Part shown: one piece after another, positions 45,651 through 53,034 of the stretch
How the letters are laid out: each line of letters begins with the position of its first letter
Numbering within the stretch: position 1 is the stretch's first letter
Assembly: GCA_002842735.1 (NCBI GenBank)
Contig: PHEB01000001.1
Span: 62,001 to 126,000 of the forward strand
Direction of reading: 5' to 3'
DNA length: 64,000 nt
Origin: Alphaproteobacteria bacterium HGW-Alphaproteobacteria-7
GTDB lineage: Bacteria; Pseudomonadota; Alphaproteobacteria; Sphingomonadales; Sphingomonadaceae
Position numbers and translations under genes: made by a program
Notes under the pieces: generated by a model
Database searches by the model: none
Told to the model about the DNA's origin: nothing
What the model saw: only the letters and a program-made list of their open reading frames with translations

Positions 45651-46271
45651 TTACCGGCGCAGCGGCGACATCGCCACCAGAACCTGTCGACCACTGCGGC
45701 GGGTTTCGAACAATACGCCGGCAATGTGCAGCAGGATCAACAGGTAAAGCAGATTGGCAGCCACTTCGTGGGTCTCCTCAAGGATTTCATCCGCCTCACC
45801 TGATGCTTCTTCGCCCGCGTGCTCTGCTTCGTGGTCGGTTCGTTCCTCATCTTGGTAGGCGACCCGCTGTTCGCCCCCGCTGGCGGCGTCGGTGAGCGGC
45901 GGCACTCCGGCCATCGCGATGCCGGTGGCGATGATCATCAACAGGCAGCTCCAAATGGTAAAGACCATCAGTGCGCCAAGCGGATTATGGGAAGAATGTT
46001 GGGTCACCGTGCCACTGCGGATTTCCCGCACATGCGCGATTGCCTTGCGCGGACTCGGCCAGAAAGCCGCAAAGCGCACCTCGGCGGGGCCAACCAGCCC
46101 CCACAGCAGCCGAAGAGCGAGGATCGCAGCCAAGCCGTAGCCGACCCAGATATGCGGGGCGGAACCTTCTTCGGTGACGATCGCATTGGCCAGCACGGCT
46201 AGCGCGATGGTCCAGTGCGTGATCCTGACCACCGGATCCCAGCGGCGTTGTTGTGCAGCAGCTTCGGTCAT
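45651..46271 (-). CDS. Cytochrome b/b561-type membrane protein
   Basis: A 206-residue inner-membrane protein with four hydrophobic helices. The first contains 'RWDPVVRITHWTIALAVLANAIV', with the axial His typical of B-type cytochromes; 'APHIWVGYGLAAILALRLLWG' carries a second His in helix 2, and the last helix has 'LLYLLILLHIAGVLFE'. A Glu/His-rich stretch (DEERTDHEAEHAGEEASGEAD) lies before the final helix. Such proteins pass electrons between quinol or periplasmic partners. No partner cytochrome c is adjacent. It precedes the LuxR-type regulator. Confidence 0.87.
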   Translation of the reverse strand: MTEAAAQQRRWDPVVRITHWTIALAVLANAIVTEEGSAPHIWVGYGLAAILALRLLWGLVGPAEVRFAAFWPSPRKAIAHVREIRSGTVTQHSSHNPLGALMVFTIWSCLLMIIATGIAMAGVPPLTDAASGGEQRVAYQDEERTDHEAEHAGEEASGEADEILEETHEVAANLLYLLILLHIAGVLFETRRSGRQVLVAMSPLRR

Positions 46272-46446
46272 GGTGCGTTCCTTTGGTTTGGGATGCCAGC
46301 GTCAGCACAAAGGGGAATTTGCACTGATCATCGCCCCGCAGGACATGGCGAAGCGGACGCATGGCGGCCATTGGCGCGGCGCTTATAAAGAGCCTTGTAA
46401 GCCTGCGCTTATGGGCGGGATTGAGTGCAATAGCCTTGACAGAAAG

Positions 46447-46469
46447 CCTATTGTCAATCGTTTCAATTG
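46447..46469 (+). promoter_or_regulatory. Conserved operator/promoter block upstream of the RBBP9-like hydrolase
   Basis: A 23-bp block starting CCTATTGTCAAT and ending TTG matches, on the opposite strand, the block upstream of yezD (52339-52361) at 19 of 23 positions. It includes TTGTCA (46451-46456), which with TATGTT 16 bp later forms a plausible sigma-70 promoter. A TTGACA at 46436-46441 forms an inverted repeat with TGTCAA. This is likely a binding site for a shared regulator, perhaps the Rrf2 protein at 52433. Confidence 0.6.
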
Positions 46470-46535
46470 AGTTATGTTCTGGATGTCGGGACGTATACCG
46501 AGTCGACCGGCTTATCCTCAGCTTGGAGCGAGACG

Positions 46536-47207
46536 ATGGCCAAATACGAACGCATCCCCCCTTTTGAACAATCCCAATTACCCCAAGTTCTGCTGGTGCC
46601 CGGCCTCAACAACAGCGGCCCCGATCACTGGCAGTCGCGCTGGGAGGGAGAACTGCCCGATGCCAAGCGGGTTCAGCTTGGTCAATGGGACGATCCGGCC
46701 CGCAACCACTGGGTCAATCAGCTCAACCTTGCGATCCACAAGGTGGGCAGGCCAGTCATATTGGTCGCCCATAGTCTGGGTTGCCACGCTGTTGCCTGGT
46801 GGGCTGAGTTTGAACAAACCGTCCGCAGTTTTCCGGTTGTCGGAGCGCTGTTGGTCGCTCCGCCGGACGTCGAAGCGGCAGAGATCGATCACCGCTTGCG
46901 GCGGTTTGGCCCGGTGATTCAGGCGCGGCTCCCGTTCAACAGCCTTCTCGTGGCCAGTGAGGATGACCCCTATGCCGCGTGGGGCCAATCCAAACGTATG
47001 GCACGCAAATGGGGCAGCCAGCTCATCAACGCTGGGCCATTGGGACATATCAACGCCGATTCAGATATCGGCAGCTGGCCTTATGGCAAATTCCTGCTCC
47101 GCCAGCTGCTGCGGACCGCCGCTCCGGATATCGAGGCTGCATCGCATGACCCCATCACCTTTCACCAGCAACGCTGGGTCGACAGCGTAATGGCCGCGGC
47201 GAGTTGA
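46536..47207 (+). CDS. RBBP9/YdeN family alpha/beta hydrolase
   Basis: A 223-residue serine hydrolase. 'QVLLVPGLNNSGPDHWQSRWE' is the RBBP9/YdeN opening; the nucleophile is S80 in 'VILVAHSLGCHAVAWW'. The acid lies in 'SEDDPYAAWGQ' and the His in 'GPLGHINADS'. Substrates of this family are generally unknown, some being serine-hydrolase probes only. The start at 46536 has a GGAGCGAG ribosome-binding site. Its promoter region shares a 23-bp block with yezD, tying it to the rrf2-yezD-TonB receptor cluster. A long hairpin follows the gene. Confidence 0.85.
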   Translation: MAKYERIPPFEQSQLPQVLLVPGLNNSGPDHWQSRWEGELPDAKRVQLGQWDDPARNHWVNQLNLAIHKVGRPVILVAHSLGCHAVAWWAEFEQTVRSFPVVGALLVAPPDVEAAEIDHRLRRFGPVIQARLPFNSLLVASEDDPYAAWGQSKRMARKWGSQLINAGPLGHINADSDIGSWPYGKFLLRQLLRTAAPDIEAASHDPITFHQQRWVDSVMAAAS

Positions 47208-47230
47208 CGATCACCAACAACGCCAGCGCC

Positions 47231-47260
47231 GCCGGGGCAGGAGCGCCATCCTGCCCCGGC
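47231..47260 (+). terminator. Strong hairpin after the RBBP9-like hydrolase
   Basis: A perfect 12-bp stem, GCCGGGGCAGGA (47231-47242) with TCCTGCCCCGGC (47249-47260), encloses GCGCCA. It lies 23 bp past the stop. There is no T-run, so it may terminate weakly or protect the 3' end of the transcript. Confidence 0.6.
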
Positions 47261-47422
47261 CAATGCGTTTGATCCGCCTGTTCATCAACGCCGCTTGAAC
47301 GGCGCATTCCTTTTGACTATCCAATCGTCACGGGGCCAAGCAACCCCCCGTCCAGGCTACAACCAGCCCAAGTGTTGCCTCGTCCCCTTGCTCTGGCAGC
47401 AGGGCTTTTTTGCGAGGTAAGT

Positions 47423-48742
47423 ATGGCTGTGACTGGCATGATCCCACCCGTTGCGTTTTCCGATCTTGTGCGGGTGTTCGCCCGCATCGGCTTCCTCAGC
47501 TTTGGCGGGCCTGCCGGGCAGATCGCGCTGATGCACCGCGAATTGGTGGACGAACGCAAATGGATCGCTGAAGAAGATTTCCTCCACGCGCTCAATTTCT
47601 GCCACCTGCTCCCCGGCCCTGAAGCGCAGCAACTGGCGACTTGGACTGGCTGGCGGCTGCATGGCTGGCGCGGGGGCCTTGCGGGGGGATTGCTGTTCGT
47701 CATCCCCGGCGCGGTGATCATTCTGGCTTTGTCGATGCTTTATGCAGTCGCCGCCAATCTGGCTTGGGTCGAGGCGCTGTTTCTCGGCGTCAAGGCGGCC
47801 GTGCTGGCGATTGTGGTGCAGGCCTTGTTGCGCATCGCCGGCCGGGCGCTCGACACCGGGCTGAAACGCGCGCTGGCGGTTGCGGCATTTGTGGGGCTGT
47901 TTCTGCTCGATCTGCCATTCCCGCTGATCGTGCTGGGCGCAGGCGTGATCGGCATTGCGGTGGCAGCGGTTCGGCCCGACCTGCTGGCGCTCAAGCCTTC
48001 GAACAGCGATGCCGCAGTGACGGCGCGGCCGTGGCGCAGCACGTTCTTGTCGATTGCCCTGTGGGGCACGGTATGGGTCGCGCCGATGGTGGCGATTGCG
48101 CTGACATTGGGGCGCGATCATGTGCTGTGGGAAATCGGCGCGTTCTTCTCGCAGCTGGCGATTGTCACCTTTGGCGGGGCCTACGCGGTGCTCGCCTATA
48201 TGGCGCAGGAAGCCGTGCAGGGGTTCGGCTGGCTGCGTCCGGGCGAAATGGCCGATGGACTGGGCCTTGCCGAAACGACCCCCGGCCCGCTGATCCTGGT
48301 TACCCAATTTGTCGGCTACCTCGCGGCCTTCCGCGCGCCTGAGCCGTTTTCACCGATGGTCGCCGGACTGATCGGTGCGGCATTGACGACGTGGGTAACC
48401 TTTGCGCCGTGCTTCCTGTGGATTTTCGCCTTCGCGCCGTGGATTGACCGGCTGGGCAATGCTGTGCGGCTGAAAGGCGGGCTGGCGGCGGTGACGGCGG
48501 CTGTGGTGGGCGTGATCGCCAATCTCACCGCATGGTTCGCGCTTCACGTGCTGTTCGCCGCAGTGGGTGAGCAGCGGTTCGGCGCGCTGCGGCTCTACTG
48601 GCCCCACCTTGCCAGTTTCGATTGGCGCGCAGGCGTGCTGGCTTTGGTCGCCTGCCTGCTGGCATTCCGGTTCGGGTGGTCAGTGCTGCGCATTCTCGCC
48701 GTGTGTGCCGCAGGCGGCCTCGCCCTGAGCGTGCAATTCTAA
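47423..48742 (+). CDS. chrA: Chromate efflux transporter, two-domain CHR protein
   Basis: A 439-residue inner-membrane transporter with two homologous CHR halves. Half 1 shows 'FARIGFLSFGGPAGQIALMHRELVDERKWIAEEDFLHALNFCHLLPGPEAQQLATW'; half 2 shows 'FSQLAIVTFGGAYAVLAYMAQEAVQ' and 'MADGLGLAETTPGPLILVTQFVGYLA'. Family members export chromate and may also handle sulfate analogues. The start at 47423 follows GCGAGGTAAG. It lies between the hydrolase and the convergent TauE-family gene; the latter also relates to sulfur anions, which is suggestive but not proof of linkage. Confidence 0.93.
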   Translation: MAVTGMIPPVAFSDLVRVFARIGFLSFGGPAGQIALMHRELVDERKWIAEEDFLHALNFCHLLPGPEAQQLATWTGWRLHGWRGGLAGGLLFVIPGAVIILALSMLYAVAANLAWVEALFLGVKAAVLAIVVQALLRIAGRALDTGLKRALAVAAFVGLFLLDLPFPLIVLGAGVIGIAVAAVRPDLLALKPSNSDAAVTARPWRSTFLSIALWGTVWVAPMVAIALTLGRDHVLWEIGAFFSQLAIVTFGGAYAVLAYMAQEAVQGFGWLRPGEMADGLGLAETTPGPLILVTQFVGYLAAFRAPEPFSPMVAGLIGAALTTWVTFAPCFLWIFAFAPWIDRLGNAVRLKGGLAAVTAAVVGVIANLTAWFALHVLFAAVGEQRFGALRLYWPHLASFDWRAGVLALVACLLAFRFGWSVLRILAVCAAGGLALSVQF

Positions 48743-48750
48743 AGCACTTG

Positions 48751-48775
48751 CCGGAACGGTCGGAAAGCGATCTAG
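48751..48775. repeat. 25-bp dispersed repeat spanning a stop codon, copy 2
   Basis: Matches 45126-45150 at 20 of 25 positions and, like it, runs over the TAG stop of a minus-strand gene (the TauE-family gene ends at 48772). It sits in the 29-bp gap between chrA and that gene. Confidence 0.45.
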
Positions 48776-49545
48776 CCGAGCAGCCATGCCCTGTAGATGC
48801 TGTAACCGCTGGTCACGATCAGCACCACGGCGACCGCAATCAGCAAGGCGCGCGGCTGCACGCGGCTGGCAAGGATCGCTCCGAACGGCGCGGCGATCAC
48901 CCCGCCGATGATCAGCCCGACGGTTATCAGCGTGAAGGCAGCAAAGCCGAGTGACGCGATAAATGCGATCGAGATCGCCAGCGTGAGCAGGAATTCGGCC
49001 GAATTAACCGTGCCAATCACCTTGCGTGGATCACCGCCCTGAATCAGCAGGTTGGAGGTGACCACCGGCCCCCACCCTCCGCCGCCTGCTGCGTCGAGAA
49101 ATCCGCCTGCCGCCGCCAGCGGGCGGGTATAACGCGGGTCTTCGAACCGGGGCTTCGACAGGCGTATGGCCCGCCACAGCAAGTAGAACCCGGTGCCGGT
49201 GAGGTAGAGCATCACGAATGGCCGCGCAGCCGCGGCATCAATGCTCGACAGCAGATAAGCCCCGGCGACCCCGCCCAGCACGCCAAACGGCACCAGCCGC
49301 CAGAACAGCCCCCAATCGACATTGCGATGCCAGATATGGCTCGCCCCCGATGCCCCCGTGGTGAACAGTTCGACCAGATGCACGCTAGCCGAAGCGGCGG
49401 CGGGCGGCACGCCGAGCGCGCTCACCAACAGGGTCTGGGTAATCACGCCGAACGCCATGCCCAGCGCCCCATCGATCATCTGCGCGGCCATGCCGATGGC
49501 TATGAACGGCGCGATGGTGATGAGCAGCTCGGTGAAATCAGGCAT
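48772..49545 (-). CDS. TSUP family transporter (TauE/SafE)
   Basis: A 257-residue inner-membrane protein with about eight hydrophobic helices. 'GMAAQMIDGALGMAFGVITQTLLVSALGVPPAAASASVHLVE' is the family's first repeat; 'GGFLDAAGGGGWGPVVTSNLLIQG' and 'VIGTVNSAEFLLTLAISIAF' belong to the second. TauE/SafE proteins move sulfonates, sulfite or related organosulfur anions. It is the last gene of the rrf2-yezD-TonB receptor run, 33 bp downstream of the receptor. An AGAGAGGACC ribosome-binding site precedes the start. Confidence 0.9.
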   Translation of the reverse strand: MPDFTELLITIAPFIAIGMAAQMIDGALGMAFGVITQTLLVSALGVPPAAASASVHLVELFTTGASGASHIWHRNVDWGLFWRLVPFGVLGGVAGAYLLSSIDAAAARPFVMLYLTGTGFYLLWRAIRLSKPRFEDPRYTRPLAAAGGFLDAAGGGGWGPVVTSNLLIQGGDPRKVIGTVNSAEFLLTLAISIAFIASLGFAAFTLITVGLIIGGVIAAPFGAILASRVQPRALLIAVAVVLIVTSGYSIYRAWLLG

Positions 49546-49578
49546 GAGGTGGTCCTCTCTGTGAAGCGAACGGAACGA

Positions 49579-52017
49579 TCAGAAACGCGTGCTGATCGTT
49601 CCGCCCCAAGTGCGCGGATCGCCCGGCAGCCCTGCGATCAGACCGGTCTGGCCAGGCCCGACAAACAATTGCTGGAAGAAGTTCTTGTCGAATGCATTTC
49701 TGACCCAACCAAAGATGTTGAGCCCGGAATCGGTGCGGAAGCCAAAGCGGAAATTGGATAGGTGGTACCCTTCGATCCGCGTTGCCTCGGACGGTGAGGC
49801 ATTGGAGAAAAAGTCTGACCGGGTGCTGCCATCATAGCCAAGGTAGACCTCACCATCGCGGTCAAGCAGGCGCACCGGGACATTGCCCTCGGCTCCGAAT
49901 GAGAAAGCCACCTTGGACACGCCCGGCAGGCGCTGGCCGGAAATGTCGCAATTGGCCGGGCTGATCCCGCCCGGCGTGCCGGGGGCGGATGGGGTCTGGC
50001 CCGGCGCGGCAGTGGTGCCGCCGCGCAATTCGACCGGGCATGGCGCATCGACGAAGCGGATATATTTCGCATCGGTGTAAGCACCGCTGATGTAAGCGTT
50101 GAACCGTTCGCTGGGCCTGATGGTGAAATCTGCCTCAAGCCCCTGCGAACGGACTTTGTCGGCATTGGCCAGGAAGCCGCGCAGCACGCCGAACTGGCCG
50201 TTGGTCACGGTCGCCTGAAAATCGCTAATGTCGGTGCGGAATGCCGCGAGATTGAGCGTGGCCCGACGATCCCAGAACTGCGTTTTCAGCCCCAGTTCGA
50301 AGTGATCGACTTTTTCCGGCAGGATCGATCCCGCTTCTTCGATCGGCACACCATTGGCATCGGTGGGCAGGCCATTTTGGTTGATCCCGATGGTCTTGAA
50401 GCTGCGCGCATAGGTGCCGTAGGCCCGCACATCGGGCGCAAGTTCATAGCTCAGCGTCAGATCATATGTCAGGTTCCAGTCGGTATCTTTGGGCCCGCTG
50501 AGTTGCGGGGTAAACACCGCCAACTGCGCCCGGCTGCGAGCGTCGGTTTCGGTTCCGAGCAGTTCGGTGCCATCCCCGGTGAACACGCACCGCTGGAAGA
50601 AGCCTTCCTTCTCATCATAATTGAGCCGCGCACCGGGCTGGATCGTGAGAGCGTCGGTCACCTGCCAGCTCAACTGCCCGAACAGTGCAAGGCTGGTGCT
50701 TTCCAGAAATTGCGTGTTGCGCGCAGTGAGCAAGTCAAGCACGGTGGGATCGTTCGATAGCGGGTTGGTCGGGTTTATCGTCCAACGGCTCGATGCGGGG
50801 CCGTGTCCTTCCAGGCCCTGCGTGTCGATCCGCTGGTCGAACGCGAAAGCGCCAAGAACGAAATCGATTTTGTCGCCATCATAAGCGTAGCGGAATTCCT
50901 GCGTGTATTGATCCTGCTGCGACGGGTTCTGCGACAGAGTCACGATCGGCAGGCCCGTAAAGTCACGGTCGTTCTCCGGCTGCCAGTCCCACGTCCGCCA
51001 TGCGGTGATTGATGTGAAGGTGCCCGGCCCCACGTCCCAGTTGATGCGCAAAGCAAGCCCGCCGATCGTGTTGCCCGCGTTGAGGCTGGCATCGAGATCG
51101 CTCAGCCGGTCAAATGGGTTTGTGCTGGGCGGCGCATAATTTTGCGCGGCGGCAAGCGAAGCAAACTGCCGATTGAGCGGGCGCTGGGTAGATACGGTGC
51201 GCACGAATACCGACCCGCAGCAATTGGCATCCTGCTTGTTATAATCCCCCGCCAGCGTCACCCGCAGATTATCATTGGCCTGCCACAGCAACTGGGCGCG
51301 CAGACCGACATTATCGAGGCTCTGGATATCCTGACCGGTCGTCACATTGAATATCGTCCCGGTTCGGTCGGTCGTGGACACCGCAACGCGCGCGGCCAGT
51401 GTATCCGACAGCGGACCGGAAATAGCGGCACGCGCCTGCTTGAAGCTGAAATTGCCGACGCTCACTTCGGCGCTGCCTTCCAGATTGAAGGTTGGCTGTT
51501 TGGTCTTGATGTTGATCGCGCCCGCTGTGGTGTTTTTGCCATAAAGCGTGCCTTGCGGGCCGCGCAGCACCTCAACCTGATCAATATCGACAAAATCGAA
51601 CGTGGCTGAGGCGACGCGGGCGTAATAGACATCGTCGATATAGATGCCGACGCCCTGTTCGAACCCGTCACTGGTAAGCCCGAACGGCACACCAAGCCCG
51701 CGGATATTGACGGCGGTGTTGCGCGGGTTGGATGAAAACAGCTGAAGCGTCGGGGCGAGCTGCTGAACGCGGTCGATATTGAACGCCCCGGTCGATTCGA
51801 TCTGCGGGCCGCCGATGACCGATATGGCGAGCGGGATTTCCTGCGCGGTTTCGGAACGGCGCCGCGCGGTAACGATGATGTCGTTTCCTGATGAGGCCTG
51901 TGCTTCTGTGCCGGCATCATCGGACGCCACCTCGTCCTGCGCGAAGGCCGCAGCAGGAGTAATCGCGGCCAACGCCGCGCCAAGCAGCAGCGTGCTGCGG
52001 AGAGAATTCGGATACAT
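49579..52017 (-). CDS. TonB-dependent receptor in a putative sulfur-linked cluster
   Basis: An 812-residue outer-membrane receptor. A signal peptide (ending 'AITPAAAFAQ') is followed by 'DIIVTARRRSETAQEIPLAISVIGG' (TonB-box-like), the plug 'VNIRGLGVPFGLTSDGFEQGVGIYIDDVYYARV', 'DIDQVEVLRGPQGTLYGKNTTAGAINIKT', and a barrel ending 'WGGTISTRF' with terminal Phe. It lies between yezD and the TauE-family gene on the same strand, so an organosulfur or sulfate-ester ligand is plausible inference. The start at 52017 (MYPNSLRSTLL) gives a compact signal peptide. Confidence 0.9.
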   Translation of the reverse strand: MYPNSLRSTLLLGAALAAITPAAAFAQDEVASDDAGTEAQASSGNDIIVTARRRSETAQEIPLAISVIGGPQIESTGAFNIDRVQQLAPTLQLFSSNPRNTAVNIRGLGVPFGLTSDGFEQGVGIYIDDVYYARVASATFDFVDIDQVEVLRGPQGTLYGKNTTAGAINIKTKQPTFNLEGSAEVSVGNFSFKQARAAISGPLSDTLAARVAVSTTDRTGTIFNVTTGQDIQSLDNVGLRAQLLWQANDNLRVTLAGDYNKQDANCCGSVFVRTVSTQRPLNRQFASLAAAQNYAPPSTNPFDRLSDLDASLNAGNTIGGLALRINWDVGPGTFTSITAWRTWDWQPENDRDFTGLPIVTLSQNPSQQDQYTQEFRYAYDGDKIDFVLGAFAFDQRIDTQGLEGHGPASSRWTINPTNPLSNDPTVLDLLTARNTQFLESTSLALFGQLSWQVTDALTIQPGARLNYDEKEGFFQRCVFTGDGTELLGTETDARSRAQLAVFTPQLSGPKDTDWNLTYDLTLSYELAPDVRAYGTYARSFKTIGINQNGLPTDANGVPIEEAGSILPEKVDHFELGLKTQFWDRRATLNLAAFRTDISDFQATVTNGQFGVLRGFLANADKVRSQGLEADFTIRPSERFNAYISGAYTDAKYIRFVDAPCPVELRGGTTAAPGQTPSAPGTPGGISPANCDISGQRLPGVSKVAFSFGAEGNVPVRLLDRDGEVYLGYDGSTRSDFFSNASPSEATRIEGYHLSNFRFGFRTDSGLNIFGWVRNAFDKNFFQQLFVGPGQTGLIAGLPGDPRTWGGTISTRF

Positions 52018-52120
52018 GGTTTCGCCTTTGCAAGCGGGCATGCATCCGGTGGTCCGGTCTGCGGGTCCCTGTTTGTGTTAAGTTCATGGTGTTGGTGATG
52101 ATCGGCTGCGGCTGGAGCCG

Positions 52121-52291
52121 TCAGTCGTTCAGACGCTTTCTTTCGGTCACGTCGATCTGCATCACCCGGCCGTCATGGACGGTAAGCTGGATTGCGCCAT
52201 AGCGCAGGCGCGACAACGCATCGCTGACCAAGGCCAGCGCCTCGGGCAAAACCCCCTCGCGATCACCGTGTTTCTTGTCATGGTCCATCAT
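52121..52291 (-). CDS. yezD: YezD family small protein (DUF2292)
   Basis: A 56-residue protein, 'MMDHDKKHG…EALALVSDALSRLRYGAIQLTVHDGRVMQIDVTERKRL', with the DUF2292/YezD core 'LRYGAIQLTVHDGRVMQIDVTER'. YezD-type proteins are small, uncharacterised, and in several bacteria sit beside sulfur-assimilation genes. The start at 52291 follows AAGGAAAGG, an excellent ribosome-binding site; a longer in-frame start lacks one. The promoter region carries the 23-bp block shared with the hydrolase at 46536. It is followed by the TonB receptor after a 103-bp gap. Confidence 0.88.
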   Translation of the reverse strand: MMDHDKKHGDREGVLPEALALVSDALSRLRYGAIQLTVHDGRVMQIDVTERKRLND

Positions 52292-52338
52292 CGGGCCTTT
52301 CCTTGCGCGAATTGCGTTTGCAGCGCAGGAATTAAACC

Positions 52339-52361
52339 CAAGTGAATTAATTGACAATAGG
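52339..52361 (-). promoter_or_regulatory. Conserved operator/promoter block upstream of yezD
   Basis: Read on the minus strand, this 23-bp block begins CCTATTGTCAAT and ends CACTTG; it equals the hydrolase block (46447-46469) at 19 of 23 positions. TTGTCA followed after 17 bp by TAATTC gives a plausible promoter 48 bp before the yezD start. The block contains TCAATTAATTCA, close to a perfect palindrome, as expected for a dimeric regulator such as Rrf2. Confidence 0.62.
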
Positions 52362-52432
52362 GCAAGGCAAAAGATTTTCTGTCCGGCGGTGAAAGGTTGG
52401 GTTTGCGCGGCCGGAGCGATTGAAAGCTCGGC

Positions 52433-52873
52433 TCAGGTGTCGTCCTGGGAAAAGGGCGCCACCGGCACAATCGGATCAGACAACCGAATGGCGTCAAGGA
52501 TCTGGGCGGTCCGGTCGCGCACATCGAGCAGCAAGGCGCGCGTCCGGCATTCGCCTTCCTCTAGGCAATTCTTGCACTTTTCATGGGCATAACGACTCGC
52601 GCAGGGCACCAGCGCGAGCGATCCGCGCATATGGCGGATCAAATCGCCATAGGTGATGTCCACTGGAGCAATCGCCAACCAATATCCCCCATCACGTCCA
52701 CGGCGCGAAGCAACGAGGCCATAACGGGTAAGTTCGGACAGGATAACGGTCAGGAATTTGGCCGGGATGTTCTGCTTTTCGGCGATGGCGGCGAGCTGAA
52801 TCGGGCCCTCGCCGTAGTGGTCGGCAAGATGTTGCATTGCGCGAATGGCATATCGGGTTTTTTGCGACAGCAT
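52433..52873 (-). CDS. Rrf2 family transcriptional regulator
   Basis: A 146-residue winged-helix regulator. 'MLSQKTRYAIRAMQHLADHYGEGPIQLAAIAEKQNIPAKFLTVILSELTRYGLVASRRGRDGGYWLA' is the Rrf2 DNA-binding domain, with 'RGRDGGYWL' the wing. C-terminal Cys91, Cys100, Cys103 and Cys109 form a four-Cys set, one more than the three Cys of IscR-type cluster ligands; they could bind an Fe-S cluster or another metal, or be redox-active. It heads the yezD-TonB receptor-TauE run. Upstream of its start, CAAGTAGGCAATAAGG (52891-52906) resembles part of the conserved block, suggesting autoregulation. Confidence 0.9.
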   Translation of the reverse strand: MLSQKTRYAIRAMQHLADHYGEGPIQLAAIAEKQNIPAKFLTVILSELTRYGLVASRRGRDGGYWLAIAPVDITYGDLIRHMRGSLALVPCASRYAHEKCKNCLEEGECRTRALLLDVRDRTAQILDAIRLSDPIVPVAPFSQDDT

Positions 52874-53034
52874 GGCCTTTGTCTATCTGCCAAGTAGGCA
52901 ATAAGGTCAAGTCATCCAGCGATCAAACATCGCATATTACGGCCAATGACGAGCAAGGGGTCGCTTCCCGAAGAGCCGTTTTTTGCCGCTTCCGTCAAAA
53001 ACTGCCCTGCCCAGCAGGCGAAGCCACACAGGCG

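Noticed and set aside
47300-47345. A third copy of the Rrf2-type block upstream of chrA (CCTTTTGACTATCCAAT)
   Set aside because: Only about nine of twelve core positions match and the second half is absent; not distinguishable from a chance -35 sequence.
52018-52120. Possible riboswitch between yezD and the TonB receptor
   Set aside because: I looked for SAM, cobalamin or other sulfur-related riboswitch features; no conserved core or strong stem arrangement could be supported.
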